Part shown: in pieces, positions 7,516 through 14,092 of the stretch | How the letters are laid out: the number at the start of each line of letters is the position of its first letter | How positions within the stretch are numbered: the first letter of the stretch is position 1 | The notes under the pieces: generated by a model | Databases searched by the model: none | The model's input: the letters and a program-made list of their open reading frames with translations, nothing else | Told to the model about the DNA's origin: nothing | Assembly (NCBI GenBank): GCA_036676455.1 | Contig: JAKFCW010000051.1 | Span: 1-15,856 of the forward strand | DNA: 15,856 nt | Source: UBA4093 sp036676455 | Lineage (GTDB): Bacteria; Cyanobacteriota; Sericytochromatia; S15B-MN24; UBA4093 | Direction: 5' to 3' | Translations under genes and position numbers: made by a program

Positions 7516-7521
7516 ATTATA
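7516..7521 (-). promoter_or_regulatory. Consensus -10 box of the ATP-grasp gene
   Basis: TATAAT reads on the minus strand from 7521 to 7516, about 35 bp before the TTG start, giving a leader of roughly 30 nt that holds the AGGAGA binding site. No strong -35 hexamer is seen at the expected distance. Confidence 0.6.
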
Positions 7522-7735
7522 CCGCTTGCTGCGTCGGGAGGAAGGCCACGGGCGCCACCCCGACAACCCGCCTACGCGCCCTCGTCAGTCGAGCAAGTTA
7601 GCAGGTGTAGCCTCAGCAAGCAAGGGTTGAAGCACAGGGATTGCTCAATCGTCATCAACAGTCCGTTAAATCTTGGATCCTTTCCGCAAGTCCCGTCTGG
7701 CCGCCGGGTATGACTGCAATAGCGTATCCGAGCGT

Positions 7736-7767
7736 TCCGCCGGTCGTCAGGCGGACGGAAAGGGGAG
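7736..7767 (+). promoter_or_regulatory. Hairpin and ribosome binding site before the secreted operon
   Basis: TCCGCC (7736-7741) pairs with GGCGGA (7750-7755) across an 8-nt loop, and AGGGGAG (7761-7767) follows, five bases before the ATG at 7773. The hairpin abuts the binding site and could influence translation of the first gene. The rest of 7522-7735 holds no gene; no clear -35/-10 pair was recognised. Confidence 0.4.
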
Positions 7768-7772
7768 ATCCC

Positions 7773-9158
7773 ATGAAGAGAATCGGCATGCCGGCGCAGC
7801 TTGCGCGCACGGCGCTCGCCCTCTCGATTGTCTGCGCCGGGAGCGCGATCGCCGCGGAGCGGGTGGAAAAGGGTCCCGTCACCCGGACTCCCGCGGTCGT
7901 CAACGGTCAGGAGGGCACCTGGGTCGAGTACACCGAGTACACCTTCCGCGAGGTGGACTGGGAGGCCCGAATCCGCGCCACCTACGAGAAGGTCTTCGGC
8001 CGCGTCGCCGTCAATGACGCCCAGGTCACGGCCCTGGCCCAGAAAGCCCGCGCTGGTAATCTTCCTATCGCCACCCTGGAATCCCAACTCACGTCCCTCA
8101 AGGCGGTCCTCAACGACTCCTCGTACGAGGCCAACAACGACTACTCCTCCTCGGCGGACCGCAAGGAGCTGATGGCAGCCCGCGCCGCGTTGCAGTCAGA
8201 GTTCGGCCTCACTTACTACGGCGACTACAAGGGCCCCAACGAGTCGTCGACCCTGCGGCTGGCAGAGCGTTTCCTGCGGGTCGCGGACGCCATCGAGGCG
8301 GGCCTCTACAACTTCTCCGTGACCGGCTTCACCTTCATCGGCGAGCACTCGCTCAACCTCAGCAGCTCGTACCTCGCGTACTTCACCAAGTACCGCACCG
8401 ACGTCGAGGTGCTCGGCACTCACAGCGGCAATTACTCGGGCGGGTCGCGCAACAAGATCACCGTGAAGAACCTCACCGCCGCCAAGGCCAACGAGATCGC
8501 CCGGGACCTCTACCAGCTGGCAAGCCGCACGGCCTCCCCCATCGCCTTCGACCTCAACCACGACGGCAAGATCGGCGTCACGGGCAAGTCCTCGGCGAAG
8601 GTTCGCGACTTCAAGAACGCCTTCGTGAGCGAAGGCTCGGTGGTCTTCGACCTCCTGGGCCAGGGGCAATCGGGCCGCTACGAGTGGTTGAACGGCGACG
8701 GCGACGGCTTCCTGGTCGACGACCGGGACGGCAAGGTCAGCAAGGCCGCCAAGGGCGACGGCATCATCTCCGGAGTCCAGCTCTTCGGCAACGCGGGCGG
8801 CTACGCCCACGGCTTCCACAAGCTCGCCGTGAACTTCGACCGCGACGTGAAGCTGGCTTCCGCCGCCAAGAAGCTGCCTCCTGGTTTCGGCGTGCTGAAG
8901 GGCGACGAGTTGAAGGGCCTGAAGGTCTGGATCGATGCCAACCGCGATGCCAGGGTCCAGGCCTCCGAGCTGAAGACCCTGGCCCAGCTGGGCATCACCG
9001 AGATCGGCTCGGACTTCGACATGATCAAGAACAAGGACGGCGAGCTGCTGATGCAGTCGCATTACTTCGTCCAGCGCGGCAAGAAGCACCTGAGCGAGGA
9101 CGTCTGGTTCGCGCAGGACCCCAGCGAGCTGGACCGAGCGGGATTCGAGAAGGAGTAA
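7773..9158 (+). CDS. Secreted protein with RTX-associated EF-hand-like module (paralogue A)
   Basis: The 461-residue protein has a Sec signal peptide (1-27; basic start, hydrophobic ALALSIVCAG, cleavage after AIA). The mature N-terminus KGPVTRTP...GTWVEYTEYTFREV is followed by a helical middle (about 62-250). The last 200 residues match the module found beside RTX repeats in large calcium-binding proteins. It runs SPIAFDLNHDGKIGVTG (255-271), SVVFDLLGQGQSGRYEWL (289-306), DGDGFLVDDRDG (309-320) and LFGN (337-340), then a canonical 12-residue EF-hand loop DANRDARVQASE (388-399) and LAQLGITEI (403-411). No RTX nonapeptides or type I secretion signal are present. The start is at 7773, because the longer frame from 7641 lacks a signal sequence and a binding site. 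It is the first gene of a three-gene operon; its ligand and function are unknown. Confidence 0.88.
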   Translation: MKRIGMPAQLARTALALSIVCAGSAIAAERVEKGPVTRTPAVVNGQEGTWVEYTEYTFREVDWEARIRATYEKVFGRVAVNDAQVTALAQKARAGNLPIATLESQLTSLKAVLNDSSYEANNDYSSSADRKELMAARAALQSEFGLTYYGDYKGPNESSTLRLAERFLRVADAIEAGLYNFSVTGFTFIGEHSLNLSSSYLAYFTKYRTDVEVLGTHSGNYSGGSRNKITVKNLTAAKANEIARDLYQLASRTASPIAFDLNHDGKIGVTGKSSAKVRDFKNAFVSEGSVVFDLLGQGQSGRYEWLNGDGDGFLVDDRDGKVSKAAKGDGIISGVQLFGNAGGYAHGFHKLAVNFDRDVKLASAAKKLPPGFGVLKGDELKGLKVWIDANRDARVQASELKTLAQLGITEIGSDFDMIKNKDGELLMQSHYFVQRGKKHLSEDVWFAQDPSELDRAGFEKE

Positions 9159-9162
9159 CGCC

Positions 9163-10578
9163 ATGATCGCCCACCGACTCAGCCGACTCCTGGCCGGAAC
9201 CGTCCTTGCCACGTGCATGCTGCTGCCTGCGCAGGGCGTGCGGGCGGCCGACGTTCCGAACCGGATCGAGCACAAGACCACCGTCACCCCCGGCAGCAAC
9301 CAGGGTGAGAGCGGCCACTGGATCGACGTCACCGAATCGGTCTTCCGATGGGTGGCCACCCCGCCCCTGGCAAGCATCCTACCGGGCTTCCCGTTATCCG
9401 ACGCCGAAGCCGAGAAACTCTCCAACGCTGGTATCACGCCCGACCAACTCAAAGCCCTCGCGAGCCCCTACGTTCCCGGTGAAGCCTCCTACCCGGCCGG
9501 CTTCTGGGAACGCGATCCCGCCCTCATGCGCCAGCTCTTCCAGAACGGCGCCTTCGGCAACCGCGACGCGCTGGTCAATCGAGCGCTGGGCAACGGCTCT
9601 GTCAGCCGGCCCTGGAACTTCGACGGGCTGATGCGCTTCGTCGGCTGGGACACGCCGGGCTGGTGGGTGGCCAACCCCATGACCCGCCTCGCCGAGAGCC
9701 TGATGGGCGCCTGGCAGGACGTGGATTCCGGCAGCCGCCAGAAGATCACCCCCACCTTCATGACCGGCCTCAACAGCCGGGTCGAGCGGGCCCTCCTCTG
9801 GGGCGGCACCGGCCAGCGGGTGGACCTCGAGTTCCCGGGCGTCTCCGCCAAGACCATCGGCTACTTCATGAGCGAGGCGCAGCGCTACCAGGACCTCAAC
9901 AAGCTCTTCGCGAGCAAGGGAGCCACCCAGGCGGCGGCCGCGGCCAAGCACCGCGCGGAGACCCTGATGCTGATGCTCGCCTCGTATGTCTCCGATCCGC
10001 TGGTCCTCGATCTCAACGGCAACGGCTCGGTGGACGTCACCGGCCGCAGCTCGGCGAAGTTCCGCGCCCCCGGCAACGAGACGTTCGTCAAGGCCGGCTC
10101 GGTCATGTTCGACCTGGCCAACTCCGGCGTGCCGCAGCGCACCGAGTGGATCCGGCCGGGTGAGGGCTTCCTCATCGACAACCGGAACGACAAGGCCCGC
10201 AAGGCCGTCGCCGCGGGCAAGAACCTGGGAATCGACCATCTCTTCGGAGACACCGAAGGCTTCTCGGGCGGCTTCATGAAGCTGGCCGCCCTGTTCGACG
10301 CCGAGGCCAGGGTGGCCAGCGGCGGCGGCAACGTCGTGGCCAAGGGCCTGGGCGTCATCTCCGGGAAAGAGCTCGATGACGTCCTGGTCTGGCTCGACAA
10401 CGGCGACGGAAAGGCGCAAGCCAGCGAACTCCAAACCCTTGAATCCCTGGGCATCACCGAGATCCGGCTGCCGGCGCGCTTCGTGAGGAACGCGTCGAGC
10501 GAGTGGCTGGAGCAGGCGACGTTCGTGCGCCACGGCAAGCCCCAGCTGATGCAAGAGGTCTGGTTTGCACGCGACTAG
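9163..10578 (+). CDS. Secreted protein with RTX-associated EF-hand-like module (paralogue B)
   Basis: The 471-residue protein starts four bases after the previous stop, with AAGGAG overlapping that gene's end (about 9150-9155). The signal peptide spans about 1-28 (LLAGTVLATCMLLPAQG, cleavage after VRA). The mature start carries GESGHWIDVTESVFRWV (48-64), like the preceding gene. A Trp-rich region (about 150-185) differs from it. The shared module follows: DPLVLDLNGNGSVDVTG (278-294), SVMFDLANSGVPQRTEWI (313-330), GEGFLIDNRND (333-343) and LFGD (360-363). The EF-like loop DNGDGKAQASE (412-422) is one residue shorter than the standard loop. The endings also match: EVWFARD here, DVWFAQD in paralogue A. 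Tandem duplication followed by divergence of the N-terminal halves is the simplest explanation. Confidence 0.88.
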   Translation: MIAHRLSRLLAGTVLATCMLLPAQGVRAADVPNRIEHKTTVTPGSNQGESGHWIDVTESVFRWVATPPLASILPGFPLSDAEAEKLSNAGITPDQLKALASPYVPGEASYPAGFWERDPALMRQLFQNGAFGNRDALVNRALGNGSVSRPWNFDGLMRFVGWDTPGWWVANPMTRLAESLMGAWQDVDSGSRQKITPTFMTGLNSRVERALLWGGTGQRVDLEFPGVSAKTIGYFMSEAQRYQDLNKLFASKGATQAAAAAKHRAETLMLMLASYVSDPLVLDLNGNGSVDVTGRSSAKFRAPGNETFVKAGSVMFDLANSGVPQRTEWIRPGEGFLIDNRNDKARKAVAAGKNLGIDHLFGDTEGFSGGFMKLAALFDAEARVASGGGNVVAKGLGVISGKELDDVLVWLDNGDGKAQASELQTLESLGITEIRLPARFVRNASSEWLEQATFVRHGKPQLMQEVWFARD

Positions 10579-10621
10579 GCGATCGCGACGCGATTCCGTT
10601 TGCGACGTGAGGAGGCATGAG

Positions 10622-11887
10622 ATGAGAACGCAAAACGCCGTGATCGCCGCGCTGCTCGGGCTGGGGCTCTTGGCCCCGACACCCGCCCTGGCGCAGGCAC
10701 CCGATCTCGGTCCCAACTGGGAGCTGGTCGGCTCCCGTAAGGTCAAGAACTGGGTCCCCCACCCCACCAAGCCCGGCAGCGGCAAGTGGGAGCTGGCGGA
10801 CTACAACACCTACCGGATCTTCCAGGAGAACCTCGCCAACCCCGCCCCGGCCATGCCTGCGCCCCCGCAGGCGGACATCCAGAAGGGCCCGGTATCGAAG
10901 GGAAAGCCCTTCGACGAGGCGAAGGACATCGCACGGGTCCGCAAGGGCCTCCTGGTCCACAAGTTCCAGACTATCGTCAACGTGACGCCCCAGACCCAGA
11001 CCGAGACCACCATCAACAAGGGCTGGACCCGGTTGGAGTTCACCCAGGTGGAGACCCGCAGCCGGGCCCTGCGCACCAAGTACGGCCTCTACGACATCTC
11101 CTTCCAGGTGCCGGTCACGAACTACCGCTGGGATGAGATCGAGATCGGCCGCAGCCAGCGCGAGCTGACCCTGGATCCGATTCGCGTCTCACGGGTCGTC
11201 GAGCTGCTACCGCCGGATCGGACCTCGGAGGTTTCGGCGCTGTCCGCGGCGGATGGCGATCGCCCCGGCTCGTTCCGCGGCGACGCGGGCTCGGAGGGCA
11301 AGGCCTCGCTCAACGCCTCCAAGCTGCGCCAGCAGATGGGCGCCAACCAGGTGAAGGCCTCCGAGATCGCGCTCACTCCCGAGCAGATCGAGGAAGCGCG
11401 CCAGAAGTCCGAGGCCGAGGCGCGCGCCCAGCTCGAAGCCGAAAGCCAGGCCAAGGCGGCCGCCGAGGAGGCGCGCAAGAAGGCCGCAGAGCAGGCTGCC
11501 GAGGAGGCCCGCAAGAAGGCCTCCCCGGCGCCCAAGGAAGCGGACGAGGAGGCGGAGGAGGCTCCAGCGGACCTCAGCATCGCGCGGATCGTCGGCAACT
11601 GGGTCAGCACCGGCGGGAAGAGCACCATCGAGATCGCCCAGCACGGCAAGTCCAACAACATGAAGGTCGAGGTGAACCTCGTGCTCGGCCGCGACTCCTT
11701 CGCGAAGTCCCTCAAGTCGGTCCCCTTCGGCAAGACCTGGCAGGCCGAGATCGGCAAGGACAAGCGCGGCGTCAAGTACTACCTGAAGTCGACCTTCAAC
11801 GAAAAGGGCGACCAGATGGCCATCGTGATCTGGCGCGACGGCCTGATCGACAGCAAGGTCGCGGAGGGTCAGTTCACCCGGAAGTAA
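10622..11887 (+). CDS. Secreted coiled-coil protein, third gene of operon
   Basis: The 421-residue protein has a signal peptide (1-24; LLGLGLLAPTPALA, cleavage after ALA). A segment GSGKWELADYNTYRIF (52-67) resembles the mature N-termini of the two preceding proteins. A beta-rich stretch follows (about 115-200; VTPQTQTETT, YGLYDISFQVPVTNYRW). Next comes a charged helical coiled coil (about 253-315) with AAEEARKKA repeated at about 280 and 292, as in TolA-like spacers. The C-terminal domain (319-421; ARIVGNWVSTGGKSTIEI ... YYLKSTFNEKGDQMAIVIW) looks like a small lipocalin-like beta barrel. GGAGG (10611-10615) fixes the start at 10622; the earlier ATG at 10617 meets a stop after one codon. The 43-bp gap after paralogue B contains a HIP1 site. 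The spacer suggests reach across the envelope, but no domain identifies the role. Confidence 0.87.
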   Translation: MRTQNAVIAALLGLGLLAPTPALAQAPDLGPNWELVGSRKVKNWVPHPTKPGSGKWELADYNTYRIFQENLANPAPAMPAPPQADIQKGPVSKGKPFDEAKDIARVRKGLLVHKFQTIVNVTPQTQTETTINKGWTRLEFTQVETRSRALRTKYGLYDISFQVPVTNYRWDEIEIGRSQRELTLDPIRVSRVVELLPPDRTSEVSALSAADGDRPGSFRGDAGSEGKASLNASKLRQQMGANQVKASEIALTPEQIEEARQKSEAEARAQLEAESQAKAAAEEARKKAAEQAAEEARKKASPAPKEADEEAEEAPADLSIARIVGNWVSTGGKSTIEIAQHGKSNNMKVEVNLVLGRDSFAKSLKSVPFGKTWQAEIGKDKRGVKYYLKSTFNEKGDQMAIVIWRDGLIDSKVAEGQFTRK

Positions 11888-11901
11888 GCCCTGCGTTCAT
11901 C

Positions 11902-11938
11902 GCGAAGCGGCCCCCGATTGAATCGGGGGCCGCTTCGC
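11902..11938. terminator. 17-bp hairpin between convergent operon and esterase gene
   Basis: GCGAAGCGGCCCCCGAT (11902-11918) pairs perfectly with 11922-11938 across a TGA loop. It lies 14 bp after the secreted operon and 8 bp beyond the esterase stop, so it can serve both strands. There is no T-run on either side, so it may act mainly as a 3'-end stabiliser or a weak intrinsic terminator. Confidence 0.75.
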
Positions 11939-11946
11939 CGTGAGGC

Positions 11947-12720
11947 TTAGCCGTAAAGGTAGTGAAGGGCGCGATGCAGGCGGCGGCGCCAGGCGCGCTC
12001 GTTGTGATCCCCGCGCGGATCGGGGCGCCAGTAGTAGTGATAATTCTTCCAGAAGCCCTTGCGCTCCAGCATCTGGGCCATCCACTCGGCGTGCTCGATG
12101 ACGATGCCGTTGGCCTCCTTGGCCCCGCAGTCGAGGTAGAGCCGCGGATCCCCCGCGCAGGCAGCCTTGGAGACGTACTCGAAGATCTTGCCCTCGGCGA
12201 CCCAAAGGGACGGGGACATGCACATGGCCTTGCCGAACGTCTCGTTGTGCCGGAAGAAGCCGTAAAGGGACATCAGGCCGCCCAGCGAGGAGCCGCCGAT
12301 CAGGGTGTGCTCGGGGCCTTTGAGGACCCGGAGGTCCTTCTCCACCATGGGCATGAGCGTGCCGGTCAGCCAGTCCAGCAGGAGATCCGCCTTGGCCTCT
12401 GCGCCCTCGTTGACGGGCCAGGGGACGAGTTCCTCGTCGCGCTTGGGGCCATGGTGGATGCCGACGACGATGGGCACCGTCTTGCGGTGGGTGGCGCGCA
12501 TGTCGAGGGCCTGGTGGAGGTGCCAGCCTCCGGCGAAGGAGCCATGATCCCCGAAGAGGTTCTGGCCGTCCCACATGTAGGCGACGGGATAGCGATGCTG
12601 GGAGGTATCGTAGTCGTGGGGCAGGTAGAGGGTGATGCGGCGATCGCCCTCGAAACCCTCGATCTTCAGCGGCTTGGCGGGATGGAGGCGGCCATGCAGC
12701 AGCTTCTTGGTGATGATCAT
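11947..12720 (-). CDS. Alpha/beta-hydrolase esterase of the Fes/esterase D-like group
   Basis: The 257-residue protein has the alpha/beta-hydrolase fold of predicted hydrolases related to enterochelin esterase and esterase D. It shows the strand YPVAYMWDGQNLFGD (44-58), VVGIHHG (85-91) and the nucleophile elbow IGGSSLGG with Ser145 at the centre of GSSLG. Candidate catalytic acid and base are Asp197 (YLDCGAKE) and His239 (GDHNERAW). It should cleave an ester. Candidate substrates include siderophore esters, S-formylglutathione or acyl-sugars, but nothing nearby decides. The start was set at the ATG at 12720. The frame extends to a GTG at 12804, but that would place the start inside an intergenic repeat and upstream of the predicted promoter. 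No signal peptide is present from this start, so the enzyme is probably cytoplasmic. Confidence 0.88.
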   Translation of the reverse strand: MIITKKLLHGRLHPAKPLKIEGFEGDRRITLYLPHDYDTSQHRYPVAYMWDGQNLFGDHGSFAGGWHLHQALDMRATHRKTVPIVVGIHHGPKRDEELVPWPVNEGAEAKADLLLDWLTGTLMPMVEKDLRVLKGPEHTLIGGSSLGGLMSLYGFFRHNETFGKAMCMSPSLWVAEGKIFEYVSKAACAGDPRLYLDCGAKEANGIVIEHAEWMAQMLERKGFWKNYHYYWRPDPRGDHNERAWRRRLHRALHYLYG

Positions 12721-12754
12721 GGTGGCAAGACTCGGCAAGAGGAAGCGACACCCC

Positions 12755-12804
12755 AGGGTAAAGCGCCCCGGGAGTTTTGACAAGAGAGCCGTCGGGCGTA
12801 TCAC
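12755..12804. promoter_or_regulatory. Divergent promoters with overlapping -35 boxes
   Basis: On the plus strand TTGACA (12777-12782), a 16-bp spacer and TATCAC (12799-12804) point towards the dihydrouridine synthase. On the minus strand TTGTCA (12783-12778), a 17-bp spacer and TACCCT (12760-12755) point towards the esterase. The two -35 hexamers share five bases, so the promoters should compete for polymerase. Confidence 0.5.
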
Positions 12805-12922
12805 AAACCAACTGCTTGTAGGGCGGGCCTCGCGCCCGCCATGGCTTTGATCGGGCCGTCGGGTGTATCACAGACCAACTGTTTGTGGGGCGGGCCTCCG
12901 CGCCCGCCATGGCTTTGATCGG
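12788..12922. repeat. Two tandem 67/68-bp REP-like repeats with GC palindromes
   Basis: Copy 1 (12788-12854) and copy 2 (12855-12922) differ at only a few positions. Both begin GCCGTCGGG, contain TATCACA-ACCAACTG, and end CATGGCTTTGATCGGG. Each carries a perfect 7-bp inverted repeat GGCGGGC/GCCCGCC (12822-12828 with 12834-12840; 12889-12895 with 12902-12908). The pattern fits a dispersed palindromic repeat of the REP type that was duplicated in tandem. No transposase is visible. Confidence 0.85.
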
Positions 12923-12943
12923 GCCTCCGCCACCCATGGCATG

Positions 12944-12952
12944 TGATAGACT
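12944..12952 (+). promoter_or_regulatory. Extended -10 element next to the dus start
   Basis: TGATAGACT has the TG-N layout of an extended -10 element, with TAGACT at 12947-12952 matching four of six consensus positions. The dus ATG at 12960 begins seven bases later and has no Shine-Dalgarno, so a transcript from here would be leaderless. Confidence 0.4.
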
Positions 12953-12959
12953 AGAACGT

Positions 12960-13970
12960 ATGAAGGAACCTATTTTGAAGATCGGATCCCTCGAGCTGGA
13001 GAGCCCGGTGATCCTGGCTCCGATGTGCGGGGTCTGCGACATTCCCTACATCAAGCTGATGCGGCGCTACGACCAGGAGAGCCTCGTCTTCCACGAGATG
13101 TTCTCGGCCGTTGGCCTGCTGAACTGGGGGCGCCGCAAGGACAACGCCCCCGCCTTCCGCGTGCCCGACGACGTGAAGCCACTGGGCTTGCAACTCTTCG
13201 GCCATGAGCCCGAGGCCATGGGCAAGGCTGCGCGCATCCTCGCGGATGCCGGAGCGGCCGTGATCGACGTCAACCTCGGCTGCCCGGTCCCCAAGATCAC
13301 CAAGGGCTGCGACGGCTCGGCCTTGCTCAAGGACACGCCGTTGCTGCGCGCGATCCTGGAGGCCATGATCCGGGAGGTGCCGGAGAAGCCGGTGACGATC
13401 AAGATGCGTCTGGGCTGGGACGACGATCAGCGCAACTACGTGGAAGTGGCCAAGATCGCGGAGGACGCCGGGGTCGCGGCGATCACGGTGCACGGGCGGA
13501 CCCGCTCGCAGATGTACTCGGGGTCGGCGGACTGGGAGGCGATCGCCGAGGTGGTCCAGGCCGTCTCGGTGCCCGTCATCGGCAACGGCGATCTCTACGA
13601 TCCCGTCACCGCCGTCAAGCGCCTCAAGGAGTCCGGCTGCAAGGGCGTCATGTTCGGGCGCGGAGCCCAGGGCAACCCCTGGATCATCCCGCGGACGGCC
13701 CATTACTTCAAGACGGGCGAACTGCTGCCCGAGCCGACGGACGTCGAGCGCCTGCAGGTCGCTCTCGACCACTGCAAGCTCTTGATCGACGAGAAGGGCG
13801 AGCGGACCGGCGTGCCCGAGTGCCGCAAGCACGTGGCCTGGTACACCAAGGGCATGCATGCCTCGGCCGACCTGCGCAACCGGGTCAACCAGACCACGAC
13901 CCGCGAGGCGCTCGTGGAGGTCATTGAAAGTTTCATTGATACCCTTTCCGGAGAGCCGGCGGTCGCCTAG
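12960..13970 (+). CDS. dusB: tRNA-dihydrouridine synthase (DusB-like)
   Basis: The 336-residue FMN enzyme reduces specific uridines in tRNA to dihydrouridine with NADPH. It has a TIM-barrel N-terminal domain with VILAPM (17-22), the active-site VIDVNLGCPVPK with catalytic Cys108, and VTIKMRLGW (145-153). HGRTRSQMYSG (178-188) and the FMN phosphate site PVIGNGD (205-211) / MFGRGAQGNPW (231-241) follow. The helical tRNA-binding C-terminal domain includes CRKHVAWYTKGM. Oddities: the normally Ala and Thr positions after APM are both Cys (MCGVCD, C23 and C26), and Cys117 replaces the usual small residue in KITKGCDGS. The start at 12960 matches family N-termini; the in-frame extension to 12885 runs through the repeat. 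The paralogue type (B rather than A or C) is assigned by resemblance. Confidence 0.93.
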   Translation: MKEPILKIGSLELESPVILAPMCGVCDIPYIKLMRRYDQESLVFHEMFSAVGLLNWGRRKDNAPAFRVPDDVKPLGLQLFGHEPEAMGKAARILADAGAAVIDVNLGCPVPKITKGCDGSALLKDTPLLRAILEAMIREVPEKPVTIKMRLGWDDDQRNYVEVAKIAEDAGVAAITVHGRTRSQMYSGSADWEAIAEVVQAVSVPVIGNGDLYDPVTAVKRLKESGCKGVMFGRGAQGNPWIIPRTAHYFKTGELLPEPTDVERLQVALDHCKLLIDEKGERTGVPECRKHVAWYTKGMHASADLRNRVNQTTTREALVEVIESFIDTLSGEPAVA

Positions 13971-13993
13971 CGCGCCCCTCAAGCCCCGCGTCC

Positions 13994-14019
13994 AGGCGCC
14001 GTGTGGTAAGATGGCGCCT
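13994..14019 (+). promoter_or_regulatory. Probable glgP promoter flanked by inverted repeats
   Basis: TGGTAAGAT (14004-14012) is an extended -10 candidate. It is enclosed by the inverted repeat AGGCGCC (13994-14000) and GGCGCCT (14013-14019), with 12 bp between the arms. Arms placed on both sides of the -10 box suggest an operator. Transcription would start inside or just past the right arm, leaving about 75 nt of leader before the GTG at 14093. Confidence 0.4.
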
Positions 14020-14092
14020 ACGCTCGGCACGGTCGCCAGCCTCCCGCAGAGACGCGGAACATCCGTATTAGCCATAACTGAGGAGTCATCGA

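Noticed and set aside
6290..7630. 446-codon plus-strand frame
   Set aside because: It is antisense to the ATP-grasp gene, which has a binding site, a -10 box and family motifs.
7641..7772. N-terminal extension of the first secreted protein
   Set aside because: It would bury the signal peptide 44 residues inside the protein and lacks a binding site, whereas AGGGGAG precedes 7773.
12721..12804. N-terminal extension of the esterase from a GTG
   Set aside because: It starts in the repeat region and would be upstream of the predicted minus-strand promoter; the family N-terminus fits 12720.
12788..12922. CRISPR-like tandem repeat
   Set aside because: There are only two 67-bp units with no unique spacers and no cas genes; the internal palindromes fit a REP-like element better.
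12885..12959. N-terminal extension of the dihydrouridine synthase
   Set aside because: It translates the palindromic repeat into Pro/Ala-rich sequence absent from the family.
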